Positions 35,241-44,119 of a stretch of 64,000 nucleotides of DNA are shown in pieces; position 1 is the first letter of the stretch, and each line of letters opens with the position of its first letter. The stretch spans positions 62,001 to 126,000 of the forward strand of contig NZ_FRFA01000004.1 of assembly GCF_900143535.1 (NCBI RefSeq), read 5' to 3'. The notes under the pieces are model-generated. The model was not told where the DNA came from and did not search any database. It saw only the letters and a list, made by a program, of their open reading frames with translations. The translations under genes were made by a program, and so were the position numbers. Source of the DNA: Tateyamaria sp. Alg231-49 (GTDB taxonomy: Bacteria; Pseudomonadota; Alphaproteobacteria; Rhodobacterales; Rhodobacteraceae).

Positions 35241-35279
35241 GAGCCTAGGCCTAACTGGCCGAACGCTCAGAAAAAACCC

Positions 35280-37112
35280 CTATTCGGCGGCTTGGGTTCT
35301 GATGAAACCCCCGGACTGACGCTGCCAGTACCGAGCATAAAGACCACCCTTGGCCAACAAAGTCTCGTGCGGCCCTTGTTCCACAACCTGCCCCGCATCC
35401 ATCACCACAATGCGATCCATCTCCGTTAGGGTGGAAAGTCGGTGGGCGATGGCCAGCACAGTCTTGCCCTCCATCACGCGGGACAGGGCGGTTTGAATGG
35501 CGGCTTCGACCTCAGAATCCAACGCACTTGTCGCCTCGTCCAACACAAGAATCGGTGCATCCTTGAGGATCGCGCGGGCCAGTGCGATGCGTTGACGCTG
35601 ACCACCGGACAATTTTACACCCCGTTCGCCAAGATGCGCCTCGTACCCACGACGACCCCTGTGGTCCTCCAGATCAAGGATGAAATCATGCGCCTCCGCC
35701 TTCTTGGCGGCAGCTATCATTGCGCTCTCATCCGCACCGGGCTGGCCGTACAGAATGTTGTCACGGGCCGAGCGGTTAAACATCGCGGTCTCCTGCGTGA
35801 CCATCCCGATGTTGTGGCGCAGACTGTCTTGTGTGACGCCAGAAGTATCCTGGCCGTCGATCAGAATACGCCCGTTTTCCGGTTCATAGAGCCGCAAAAG
35901 CAAGGACACGAGGGTGGACTTGCCTGCACCCGATGCGCCGACAATGCCCACCTTTTCGCCCGGTTTGATCGTCAGCGAAATATCGTCAATACCGCCTGTG
36001 TCCCGACCATATGCAAAGCCAAGGTGTTCCAAGGTGATCTCACCCTGCGGGACATCCAGCACCTTGGCCTCACCCGCATCCTCAACCCGTGCGCGGGGAG
36101 TAAGCGTGCGCATACCATCCTCAACTTCGCCAATGTTGGAATAAATCTGCATCAGCGTGAAGCTAACCCACCCGGTCATCTGCGCAATCCGAATGGCGAT
36201 GGCCCCCGAAGCGACGATATCGCCCGGACTAGCAAGCCCGCGCTGCCACATCAGGATGGTACCGCCCAGCAACAGAACGGGCAGCAAACCGGCCAGCGCC
36301 ATCAAGGCAAAGCGAAATCCGGCAGACAGGATACCGAACTTGACCGCATCCTTGCGGAAAGCCGCCATGGCGCCCAGCGCAGCCTGATCCTCATGATCGT
36401 CATGGGCAAACAGCTTGACCGTTTTGATGTTGGTAATCGTGTCGACAACCTGCCCCGACACCATCGCCCGAGAAGATGCCCGCGCAGCTGAACGTTTGCG
36501 GATGCGCGGCAGATACCAGCGGATGAGCGAGAAATAGAAGACAAGCCAAACGGCAAACCCCAACGCCACACGCCAGTCGATGGCCAGCAACAAGACAACC
36601 GATCCGATGAGCGAGGCCAATGCGAATGCCACCACATTGATGAATTCCGAAACGACATCCGTGACCGCCCGCGCTGTCTGCATCTGCTTTTGCGCGATGC
36701 GCCCGGCAAAATCGTCATCAAAAAAGCCGACCGATTGACCCAGCGTCCATCGATGCAGGCGCGACAGCACCAGTGGGTTCACGTTGGGCTGGACAATGAT
36801 TGCGTTCGTCGCCGCGCTAAACCCAAACAGGATTGGACGCGCAATCAGGAAAAAGGCCAAAGACCCCATGATCAGAGCCACATTCCCAACCGAAAAGAAC
36901 CCATCCGGGCCAAGGGCCACAGTCGCATCAATGACGCGCCCCAAGATCAGGGCCGTTCCCGCCTCTAGCGCACCAGCCGCCGCCGAACAAAACGCGGCCA
37001 GCCACAAGGCAGGCCATGCGCCGGACAAACACCAGCGCATGAAGGGCCACAATTTCTGCGGCGGAGGTCCTTCCGCATGGCGAAAGGAATCGATCCAGTC
37101 AGATATTCTCAC
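35280..37112 (-). CDS. ABC exporter, fused membrane and ATPase domains (second of a pair)
   Basis: A 610-residue half-transporter: six-helix membrane domain (about residues 25-320) then an ATPase domain with Walker A GIVGASGAGKSTLVSLLLRL, signature LSGGQRQRIALARA, Walker B ILVLDEATSALDSE and the H-loop IAHRLSTLTEMDRI. The family exports lipids, drugs or peptides. Starts at GTG 37112, overlapping the upstream exporter's stop (GTGA), so the two probably form a heterodimer. Both ATPase domains keep all catalytic residues, unlike many asymmetric heterodimers. Substrate unknown. Confidence 0.93.
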   Translation of the reverse strand: MRISDWIDSFRHAEGPPPQKLWPFMRWCLSGAWPALWLAAFCSAAAGALEAGTALILGRVIDATVALGPDGFFSVGNVALIMGSLAFFLIARPILFGFSAATNAIIVQPNVNPLVLSRLHRWTLGQSVGFFDDDFAGRIAQKQMQTARAVTDVVSEFINVVAFALASLIGSVVLLLAIDWRVALGFAVWLVFYFSLIRWYLPRIRKRSAARASSRAMVSGQVVDTITNIKTVKLFAHDDHEDQAALGAMAAFRKDAVKFGILSAGFRFALMALAGLLPVLLLGGTILMWQRGLASPGDIVASGAIAIRIAQMTGWVSFTLMQIYSNIGEVEDGMRTLTPRARVEDAGEAKVLDVPQGEITLEHLGFAYGRDTGGIDDISLTIKPGEKVGIVGASGAGKSTLVSLLLRLYEPENGRILIDGQDTSGVTQDSLRHNIGMVTQETAMFNRSARDNILYGQPGADESAMIAAAKKAEAHDFILDLEDHRGRRGYEAHLGERGVKLSGGQRQRIALARAILKDAPILVLDEATSALDSEVEAAIQTALSRVMEGKTVLAIAHRLSTLTEMDRIVVMDAGQVVEQGPHETLLAKGGLYARYWQRQSGGFIRTQAAE

Positions 37113-38947
37113 TCAGCAGCCTCAGACCCTATGAACCCGCCAGATTGACGTGCCCAGAACTCCGAATATAGGCCTCCTTGCGCCAAAAGCGCGTCATGAT
37201 GGCCGTCTTCGACGATTTTCCCGCCATCAAGCACCAGAATGCGATCCATTTCAGCAATGGTGGACAGGCGGTGCGCAATGGCGATCACCGTTTTGCCTTC
37301 CATCATTTTGTAGAGCGTATCTTGAATTGCCGCTTCGACCTCGGAATCGAGCGCGCTTGTCGCCTCGTCCAGCAACAGGATTGGCGCGTTCTTCAGAATC
37401 ACACGGGCCAAAGTCACACGCTGGCGCTGTCCACCGGACAATTTCACACCGCGCTCACCCACTTGGGCTTCATAACCAGAGCGGCCCTGTGGGTCGGCTA
37501 GATCAAGGATGAACTCATGCGCCTGCGCTTGATTTGCAGCCTCGATCATTTGCTCTTCGGTGGCGTCAGGCCGGCCGTACAGAATGTTTTCGCGCACAGA
37601 CCGGTGGAGCAACGAACTGTCCTGCTGCACCATGCCGATGTTCAAACGCAAACTGCCCTGCGTCACGGTCGTAATGTCTTGCCCGTCCACCTCGATCCGA
37701 CCCGAATCTGGGTCATAGAACCGCAAAAGCAGCTTGACCAACGTGGACTTGCCCGCGCCCGAACGCCCCACAAGACCCACCTTCTCGCCGGGACGAATGG
37801 TGACGTTAATCCCGTCCAGACCACCGCTGTCACGTCCATAGTGGTGGGTCAGGTTGTGTAGGGCAATCTCACCTGTGCCGATCTGCAACGGCTTGGCATC
37901 CTTGGAATCGACCAGCGTAATGGGTTGCGCAATCGTCTCCATCCCTTCTGAAACCACACCCAATTCCTGAAAGAACGAAGTCAGGGCCCACATGATCCAG
38001 CCGGTCATCGCATTCAGCCGCAGGGTCAGCGCCGTAGCTGCTGCGACTACACCCACGCTCGCCGCACCTTGAGTCCACAGCAGGATCGCCCAGCCAACAA
38101 CGCCGACGATCAGCAAACCGTTCAGGAAAACCAGGATCACGTCCATGATCGTGAACAGACGCATTTCGCGAATGAATGTGGTGCGTGTGTGCTGAATGGC
38201 GTCCTTCGCGTAATCAAGTTCGCGTTCATGATGGGCAAACATCTTAACCGAATGGATGTTGGTATATGCATCGACGATCTTGCCAGTCAGCTGCGACCGG
38301 GCATCGGATGACGCCTTGGATGCAGGACCAATGCGACGGACCGTCCACACCACCAACATGGCATAAAGAGCAAACCAGATGACAAGCGGCAGGAGCAAAC
38401 GCACATCTGCGACGATCAGCAACACCGCTGCGCCGACAAGGTAGGCCAGCGAAAACGAGATAGCGTCGAAAACCTGAAAAATCACCTCACCCGCAGAGCG
38501 CGGGGTTTGCATGATCCGGTTGGCAATTCGACCAGCAAAATCGTTCTCGAACCAACCCACAGACTGGCGCAGAACGTGTTTGTGCGACCGCCAGCGGATC
38601 AATGTCGGAAAGTTCGGCAGGATCGCGTTATTGAGCAGCAAGACGTCAAGGCCCTGCAACATCGGGCGGGCTACCAGCACGAATACGGCCACCAACCCAG
38701 CCTCGGTCCCATGCGCCGCCCAGAAATCACCCGGCGCAGTGCCCAGCAGATCGACGACGCGGCCCATATAGTAAATCAGCCCGACCTCGATCGAGGCAAC
38801 GATCACTGACATTATGGCCGCAAGCAAAAACACCCGTTTGAAGGGCTGCGAATAGTCCAGCAGAAACGGCCAGATCCGCGTAGGAGGCGTGTCGATTTCG
38901 GTGTAAGATGTGTACGGATCGACAAGTGATTCAAAGTATTTGAACAT
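37109..38947 (-). CDS. ABC exporter, fused membrane and ATPase domains (first of a pair)
   Basis: A 612-residue half-transporter parallel in layout to its neighbour: six transmembrane segments (for example VFLLAAIMSVIVASIEVGLI, ILVFLNGLLIVGVVGWAILL), Walker A GLVGRSGAGKSTLVKLLLRF, signature LSGGQRQRVTLARV, Walker B ILLLDEATSALDSE and IAHRLSTIAEMDRI. Clear similarity between the two proteins over their whole length indicates an old duplication. First gene of the pair, with about 165 bp of non-coding sequence before it. Confidence 0.93.
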   Translation of the reverse strand: MFKYFESLVDPYTSYTEIDTPPTRIWPFLLDYSQPFKRVFLLAAIMSVIVASIEVGLIYYMGRVVDLLGTAPGDFWAAHGTEAGLVAVFVLVARPMLQGLDVLLLNNAILPNFPTLIRWRSHKHVLRQSVGWFENDFAGRIANRIMQTPRSAGEVIFQVFDAISFSLAYLVGAAVLLIVADVRLLLPLVIWFALYAMLVVWTVRRIGPASKASSDARSQLTGKIVDAYTNIHSVKMFAHHERELDYAKDAIQHTRTTFIREMRLFTIMDVILVFLNGLLIVGVVGWAILLWTQGAASVGVVAAATALTLRLNAMTGWIMWALTSFFQELGVVSEGMETIAQPITLVDSKDAKPLQIGTGEIALHNLTHHYGRDSGGLDGINVTIRPGEKVGLVGRSGAGKSTLVKLLLRFYDPDSGRIEVDGQDITTVTQGSLRLNIGMVQQDSSLLHRSVRENILYGRPDATEEQMIEAANQAQAHEFILDLADPQGRSGYEAQVGERGVKLSGGQRQRVTLARVILKNAPILLLDEATSALDSEVEAAIQDTLYKMMEGKTVIAIAHRLSTIAEMDRILVLDGGKIVEDGHHDALLAQGGLYSEFWARQSGGFIGSEAAE

Positions 38948-39112
38948 TGGAGTATCTCTTAAAGATGTGGTGCAACATGGGTGTGACGCAGGCCAAAGCC
39001 CGGTTCGTCACTTCAGACGATCGGCGACAATATCAGGTGTCGTTCCAGATCCCGCGAAACATGTTGTTACCCTCCGTGTTCGCGACATACGTAGCGCCAC
39101 GCACACAATTTG

Positions 39113-40285
39113 TCACGTACTCAAAAGCTGGCTTTTCGTTTTTGTAAGATCAGAAGCCAACCAATCCGCCTTGAGTGAGGAAAGAGTGTCGCCCAGCGCC
39201 TTGCCTTGCAGATGGCTCAAGTCGCTGGCTTTGATAGGAAAAGCGGTCGCCGCCCCCTCTTTCACTGCGGATACAGCAGAGGGCTCCAGCGGGCTATTGG
39301 CCATCGCCGCGCGCAGCAGAATCGCGCCCAAACCCGCCTGTTCACCCGCAACATGACCTATTGCCTTAGCACCCAATGCACTCACGCTTTGCATACGAAT
39401 TGACTGAAGCCGCTTTTGTTCGGATCGCCACAAACGCAACCCAGCAACAACGTCCTCACCGCCCAGCGCAGCCAGACGAGCCATAGGATCAGGCCCAACA
39501 CCTGCGAGTTGTTCAAGATGAACCAAAGGCGCGATCAATGTCGCATCTGCACCCGGCAACACCTGACCAAGAACCCCAGTCTGCGCCATAACAGCCAAAG
39601 CCGGTGCCGGGTCGGGCGCTGTTAGTAGTTTGGTCATCTCACCACCAACACGCTCGGCCGAAAGTGTCTCTAACCCGTCTAAATTTGTAGAAATTCCGGC
39701 CAAAGCATCTGCATCCCACCCCTCATCCGGCGCCGCGTAGTAGGCGTGAAAGCGAAAGAACCGCAACGTGCGCAGATAATCCTCGCGGATACGCTGTCCT
39801 GCATCTTCTATGAACCGCACGCGCCCAGCACGCAGATCTGGCATACCATCCAGCGGATCCACAATGGCGCCCGTCCTGTCAGCATAAATGGCGTTCATCG
39901 TAAAATCGCGGCGGCGCGCATCCTCTGCCACGTCTTTGGAAAAGGCGACAACCGCGCGGCGTCCATCTGTTTCCACGTCGCGGCGAAAGGTGGTGACTTC
40001 AAACGCGCTGCCGTCAACGACAACGGTTACTGTGCCATGCGCGATTCCGGTTGGCACGGCGCGAAACCCTGATTGTGCAGCAACTTCGATGACCTGATCC
40101 GGTGTGGCGTCCGTGGCGATGTCGATGTCGCTTGCCGGTCGTTGCAAAAGAGCGTTGCGCACACATCCGCCCACAAACAGCGCCCTAAACCCCGCCGCCT
40201 CAAGGGCGGCACACAGGCTTTGCGCCGCCGGATCGCTCAGAAACGGTGTGTTTGGGTCTAATTCTGCGGCAGTGCGTCGGTCCAT
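39113..40285 (-). CDS. CCA tRNA nucleotidyltransferase / poly(A) polymerase family
   Basis: A 390-residue class II nucleotidyltransferase. Start at ATG 40285 (MDRRTAAELDPNTPFLSDPA), limiting the overlap with the Nudix gene to 28 bp; the longer frame to 40369 would overlap 112 bp. The head domain has FRALFVGGCVRNALLQRPAS, DIDIATDATPDQV with the two metal Asp residues, GTVTVVVDGSAFEVTTFRRD, DARRRDFTMNAIYAD and RIREDYLRTLRFFRFHAYYA. It adds or repairs the CCA end of tRNAs. Alphaproteobacterial members follow this length. Confidence 0.93.
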   Translation of the reverse strand: MDRRTAAELDPNTPFLSDPAAQSLCAALEAAGFRALFVGGCVRNALLQRPASDIDIATDATPDQVIEVAAQSGFRAVPTGIAHGTVTVVVDGSAFEVTTFRRDVETDGRRAVVAFSKDVAEDARRRDFTMNAIYADRTGAIVDPLDGMPDLRAGRVRFIEDAGQRIREDYLRTLRFFRFHAYYAAPDEGWDADALAGISTNLDGLETLSAERVGGEMTKLLTAPDPAPALAVMAQTGVLGQVLPGADATLIAPLVHLEQLAGVGPDPMARLAALGGEDVVAGLRLWRSEQKRLQSIRMQSVSALGAKAIGHVAGEQAGLGAILLRAAMANSPLEPSAVSAVKEGAATAFPIKASDLSHLQGKALGDTLSSLKADWLASDLTKTKSQLLST

Positions 40286-40857
40286 GCCCGCAATATACGC
40301 GCGGTCGCGCCCCAGATGTAATAGGGACCGTAAGGGACGGCGTAGTAAGATCGCCGCTGGCCACGCCAACGCCGGGATTCGACGACAAAGTTTGCCTTGT
40401 CCAGAACATGAGACAACGGCACCCGAAACACTTCGGCCACCTCACCTGCTTCGGGCGTGGCATCGAAGTCTTCAGTGATCAATGCAACGACCGGCGTCAC
40501 AGTAAATGCCGTCACAGTCTCATGCGGGGAAAACGTGCCCAACACCTGAGCATTGGCGAGCGGAAGTCCAATTTCCTCCTGCGCCTCGCGCAAAGCGGTC
40601 ACTATCAGGTCTTTGTCGCCCTCATCCTGCTTGCCACCGGGAAAGGCGATCTGACCTGGATGGTGTTTCAGAGCCGAAGACCGTTTGGTCAGGATCAGAT
40701 CGTAGCCGTCCGGTCCCGCGATGATAGGCGCAAGCACGGCAGCAGGGCGTAAGCGCCGACCCTCAGCCAGTAGAACATCAGGGTTCAGATCAAAGTCCGA
40801 AGATGCACCGCTGCCCCGCGCCAAAGCGGCGCGGGTGCGGTTTATCAGGTCACTCAC
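40258..40857 (-). CDS. CoA pyrophosphatase-like Nudix hydrolase
   Basis: A 199-residue Nudix enzyme of the NudL/CoAse branch. AAVLAPIIAGPDGYDLILTK is followed by HPGQIAFPGGKQDEGDKDLI and TALREAQEEIGLPLA; the Nudix helix (GX5EX7REUXEEXGU) is complete, with the UPF0035-like HxGQIaFPGGk signature just ahead. Likely cleaves CoA or its derivatives to phosphopantetheine and 3',5'-ADP. Starts with GTG at 40857, overlapping the hslO stop by 8 bp, and runs into cca. Confidence 0.93.
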   Translation of the reverse strand: MSDLINRTRAALARGSGASSDFDLNPDVLLAEGRRLRPAAVLAPIIAGPDGYDLILTKRSSALKHHPGQIAFPGGKQDEGDKDLIVTALREAQEEIGLPLANAQVLGTFSPHETVTAFTVTPVVALITEDFDATPEAGEVAEVFRVPLSHVLDKANFVVESRRWRGQRRSYYAVPYGPYYIWGATARILRAWTDALPQN

Positions 40858-41836
40858 TGCTTTGAGCTTCGGCCTCGAACCCGACGGTTACGGGATCAAG
40901 GTCATAATGCGCGCTACAGAACTGACAGTCGGCCGTCACGCGACCCTCGTCGGTGGTCATCTTTTCGATGTCACGGGCCGAATAGATCGACAGGCTTTGA
41001 CGCACACGCTCTTCTGAACAGGTACAACCAAAGCGGACCGGCTGTGTGTCAAACACGCGCGGCGTTTCCTCGTGGAACAGACGCAGCAGCAGATCGTTTG
41101 GCGGCACTTGAGGCCCGATCAACTCCATTTCCTCGACCGTATCAAGCAGGATGTTGACGCGGTTCCAGTCTTCGGACGCATCGCCGTCCAGCAGATCATC
41201 AGCGTTGAGCAACTCGCCTGAGCCTTCGCCCTTGGCAACCAGCGGCGACGCTTTGGGCATGTGTTGCAACATTACGCCCCCCGCCCGCCAATGTTCGGCG
41301 ACACCGGGTTCAGAAGACTTACCAAAGCTGAGCTGGAATCGCGTTGGCAATTGCTCGGACTGAGCAAAGTATGCCTCGGAACAGGCCGCAAGCGACCCGC
41401 CTTCCAGTGGCGTAATGCCCTGATAGGGGGTCATGCCCTCGCCCTGATCGATCAGGATGGCAAAGTACCCTTCGCCCACCTGATCAAAGGGGGCGTCATC
41501 ACTCAGCCGATCAGCATCATAGCTGGCATAGGCGCGAATACGGGCCTCGGACCCTTCACCGTCAGGGGCGTAGTAATCCGTGGCAATCATCCGGACAGCG
41601 CCCTTGGACTGCACTTGCAAAGACAGCTTCCAGCGCAGCTTTATCGTTTGACCGATCAGCGCAGTAAGCAAAGCCATCTCAGCCACCAGAGCTTCGACCT
41701 GAGGCGGGTAATTGTGTTGCTTTAGGATACCACCCAACACTCCGTCCAGACGCGCGACGCGTCCGCGGATGTCAGCGGCATCAAGTTGGAATGGCAAGAC
41801 GGTGTCGTCCCACACGATTTGCGAACCAAGAGTCAT
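40850..41836 (-). CDS. hslO: Redox-regulated chaperone Hsp33
   Basis: A 328-residue chaperone activated by oxidation. The start is ATG 41836 (MTLGSQIVWDDTVLPFQLDA) with AAAGGAA ahead. The C-terminal zinc switch is visible as FGCTCSEERV and ADCQFCSAHYDL: four cysteines (CxC and CxxC) that release zinc and form disulfides under oxidative stress, exposing the binding surface. SLAACSEAYFAQSEQLPTRF is the family's central motif. First of the hslO-Nudix-cca unit. Confidence 0.96.
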   Translation of the reverse strand: MTLGSQIVWDDTVLPFQLDAADIRGRVARLDGVLGGILKQHNYPPQVEALVAEMALLTALIGQTIKLRWKLSLQVQSKGAVRMIATDYYAPDGEGSEARIRAYASYDADRLSDDAPFDQVGEGYFAILIDQGEGMTPYQGITPLEGGSLAACSEAYFAQSEQLPTRFQLSFGKSSEPGVAEHWRAGGVMLQHMPKASPLVAKGEGSGELLNADDLLDGDASEDWNRVNILLDTVEEMELIGPQVPPNDLLLRLFHEETPRVFDTQPVRFGCTCSEERVRQSLSIYSARDIEKMTTDEGRVTADCQFCSAHYDLDPVTVGFEAEAQSSE

Positions 41837-41914
41837 GGGGTTTCCTTTGGCGCCAAGCGTTGGCATATCGAAGCCCTATATAGGATTGCATCGCGAAACT
41901 GAAAGAGGGCGCCG

Positions 41915-42364
41915 ATGAACCGCCGTATAGGACATCCCCCCGATGCCACCCGCCGTTACAAAGCGCGCCCCGGCGCCTATGCCATACTACCCCATGGCGA
42001 CGACGTGTTGCTTACCTGCCAAATGGATATCGAACCGGATGTCCAACTGCCCGGCGGGGGAATTGATCCCGGTGAAAGCCCATTGCAGGCATTGCATCGC
42101 GAAGTGTTTGAGGAAACCGGATGGCACATCTCGCGACCACGCCGATTGGGCGTATTTCGCCGATTTGTTTATATGCCCGAATACACGCTTTGGGCGGAAA
42201 AGCTGTGCCATATCTATGTTGCGCGCCCGACGCTGCGCATCGGCGATCCAACAGAACCCGATCATCAGGCGATCTGGGCCACCCCAAACGAGGCGGTGCG
42301 CATCCTTGGTAACGACGGGGATCGCCACTTTTTGACGCGCTACTTCTTTGGATCGGCCCCGTGA
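41915..42364 (+). CDS. Nudix hydrolase of unknown substrate
   Basis: A 149-residue Nudix protein. YKARPGAYAILPHGDDVLLT leads to the Nudix box in PGGGIDPGESPLQALHREVF continuing EETGWHI. C-terminal VYMPEYTLWAEKLCHIYVAR suggests an ADP-sugar or dinucleotide polyphosphate type substrate but is not decisive. Ribosome site AGAGGG lies before ATG. Convergent with the response regulator gene, overlapping by 25 bp at the 3' ends. Confidence 0.9.
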   Translation: MNRRIGHPPDATRRYKARPGAYAILPHGDDVLLTCQMDIEPDVQLPGGGIDPGESPLQALHREVFEETGWHISRPRRLGVFRRFVYMPEYTLWAEKLCHIYVARPTLRIGDPTEPDHQAIWATPNEAVRILGNDGDRHFLTRYFFGSAP

Positions 42365-43635
42365 TATTCGAACAGAATACCTGAAACGTCGTCAGGGAAA
42401 GACTGCGCGCCCGCAAATTCGCCCAGCCTCCACAACATCGCCTCAAAGAATGCGGGCCCACACACGTCGGCGAGGTCACGCATCATCTCTTCGACCCCTG
42501 ATTCTTCTACCATGTCGCCGTACAAATTTGGGCATTCCGTCACGCCGTCCGACAGAAGCAAAAGCCGATCTCCAGGCTCTAGCTGTGTTTCAAATTGTGT
42601 GAATGAAATCCCCGACATGAGCCCTACCGGAAAGCCGCCCGGTCCGTTCTGTTCGATCGTGCCGTCCTTGCGCTGAACCGCGGGGTGCGGGTGACCAGCC
42701 TGTGCCATTCTCACATGGCCATTGGTCAAATCAACATCTGCCAGCAATAGGGTAAAGTAGTGTTCCGTCTCCATCTCATCTAGGACAAGGTCGTTCAGCG
42801 TTTCGATCACATTTTCGGGCGGCAAAAATGCATAAGTCCCATCCACCAGCCGTTGCAGCGCCACATTCTGATCAGGCGCGGCGGCGGACAGGTACCCGGC
42901 AAGGCGGGCCGTCATGAGCGCCGAGCTGATCCCATGGCCAGATACATCGATGGAAAACAGCCCCAGATGCCCGGGGCCAGCGGCAAAGAATCCCACCAAA
43001 TCGCCACCCACATGCCCACTGGATCGCAGCATCAGCGACACGTCACCTGTGTCAAAAGACTTGTTCCGTTCGCGGATGAGGGATTGCTGGAGCTTTTTCG
43101 CTTCTAACAGATCATTGTCGAGCGAATCGTAGACGCGCTGCAATTCTCCCAACGTCTCCGAAATCAGATCGTTTTTTCGGGTTAGTTCCCGCTGCATTAC
43201 AAGGATTCGCTCGCCCGCCGCGATCCGGGCACGCAATTCGTTGGCATCCACAGGTTTTGTCAAAAAGTCGTCGGCACCCGATTCAAGGCCCATCGCGACT
43301 TCATTTTTCTCGCTCTTGGAGGTCAGAAGAATAAAATACCCATAGCGCTCTCCGGATTGGGTGCGAAATGCTTTGCAGAATTCCAGACCGTTCATCCCTG
43401 GCATCATCCAGTCGCTCAATACCAGATCAGGTTGGACTTCAGCGGCAATTTTCAGCGCTTCGGCGCCAGATTCCGCCTCGTAAACATCAAAGCCCCAGCG
43501 TTTTACGGAACTGCACAGAATCTTGCGTTGTAAACGGCTGTCATCAACCACCAAGACGCGATGCGCCGGCGGCGCACCTATCGACATAGGCACGGTCGCC
43601 GTTTCCACATCAATTTGTCTGCTGCTAACGCTCAT
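42340..43635 (-). CDS. Response regulator with PP2C/SpoIIE-type phosphatase output
   Basis: A 431-residue cytoplasmic signalling protein (start at ATG 43635; ATG 43656 is possible). Residues about 25-145 are a receiver domain: RVLVVDDSRLQRKILCSSVK, phosphoacceptor Asp in PDLVLSDWMMPGMNGLEFCK, and LLTSKSEKNEVAMGLESGAD with DDFLTKPV. A coiled-coil linker follows (LTRKNDLISETLGELQRVYD), then a SpoIIE phosphatase domain (SSGHVGGDLVGFFAAGPGHL, SIDVSGHGISSALMTARLAG, LLLLSDGVTECPN). Such proteins dephosphorylate anti-sigma antagonists. The divergent Hpt gene next door is the natural phosphodonor. Confidence 0.93.
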   Translation of the reverse strand: MSVSSRQIDVETATVPMSIGAPPAHRVLVVDDSRLQRKILCSSVKRWGFDVYEAESGAEALKIAAEVQPDLVLSDWMMPGMNGLEFCKAFRTQSGERYGYFILLTSKSEKNEVAMGLESGADDFLTKPVDANELRARIAAGERILVMQRELTRKNDLISETLGELQRVYDSLDNDLLEAKKLQQSLIRERNKSFDTGDVSLMLRSSGHVGGDLVGFFAAGPGHLGLFSIDVSGHGISSALMTARLAGYLSAAAPDQNVALQRLVDGTYAFLPPENVIETLNDLVLDEMETEHYFTLLLADVDLTNGHVRMAQAGHPHPAVQRKDGTIEQNGPGGFPVGLMSGISFTQFETQLEPGDRLLLLSDGVTECPNLYGDMVEESGVEEMMRDLADVCGPAFFEAMLWRLGEFAGAQSFPDDVSGILFEYHGADPKK

Positions 43636-43783
43636 CTTACCCGGACATCCCACCATTAAACTATCTGCCTAGGCCATACCGTTTAATGGCGTGTGAAGCC
43701 GAGCCGCAGAGTGCGTAAACCTTTAACCGTAACCAGTTCTTAATCTGCGGAGGTGTCTGCTAGGGGGAATTTGGCGGAGCTTA

Positions 43784-44119
43784 ATGATGATTGATTGGAC
43801 GCGAGTGGCAAGTTTGAAGGCAGAAACCGGTGACGAGGATTTCGAAGAGATCGTACTCCTGTTTATCGAGGAAGTATCTGAAATCACTGACAGGCTGAGG
43901 GAGAACATAAACCTGTGCAGCCTTGAAGAGGATTTGCACTGTCTCAAAGGCAGCGCGATCAACCTCGGTTTTGCCGAGTTTTCCGACTTGTGCAGTATCG
44001 GCGAATCAATGTCAGCGAAGGGCAAAGGCACCGCCGTTGATATGGCTGAGATCCTTGCCAGCTTTGATCGGTCGAAACAGGCGTTTCTGGCCGGGCTGCA
44101 AAAGGGGATTGCCGCTTAG
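43784..44119 (+). CDS. Histidine-phosphotransfer (Hpt) domain protein
   Basis: A 111-residue, all-helical protein. The phosphorylated His lies in EEDLHCLKGSAINLGFAEFS (HxLKGSA is the diagnostic motif). It should shuttle phosphate between a hybrid kinase and a receiver. Divergent from the receiver-phosphatase gene with about 150 bp between, implying a phosphorelay pair. No kinase is nearby. Its stop overlaps the ilvA stop (TTAG). Confidence 0.92.
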   Translation: MMIDWTRVASLKAETGDEDFEEIVLLFIEEVSEITDRLRENINLCSLEEDLHCLKGSAINLGFAEFSDLCSIGESMSAKGKGTAVDMAEILASFDRSKQAFLAGLQKGIAA

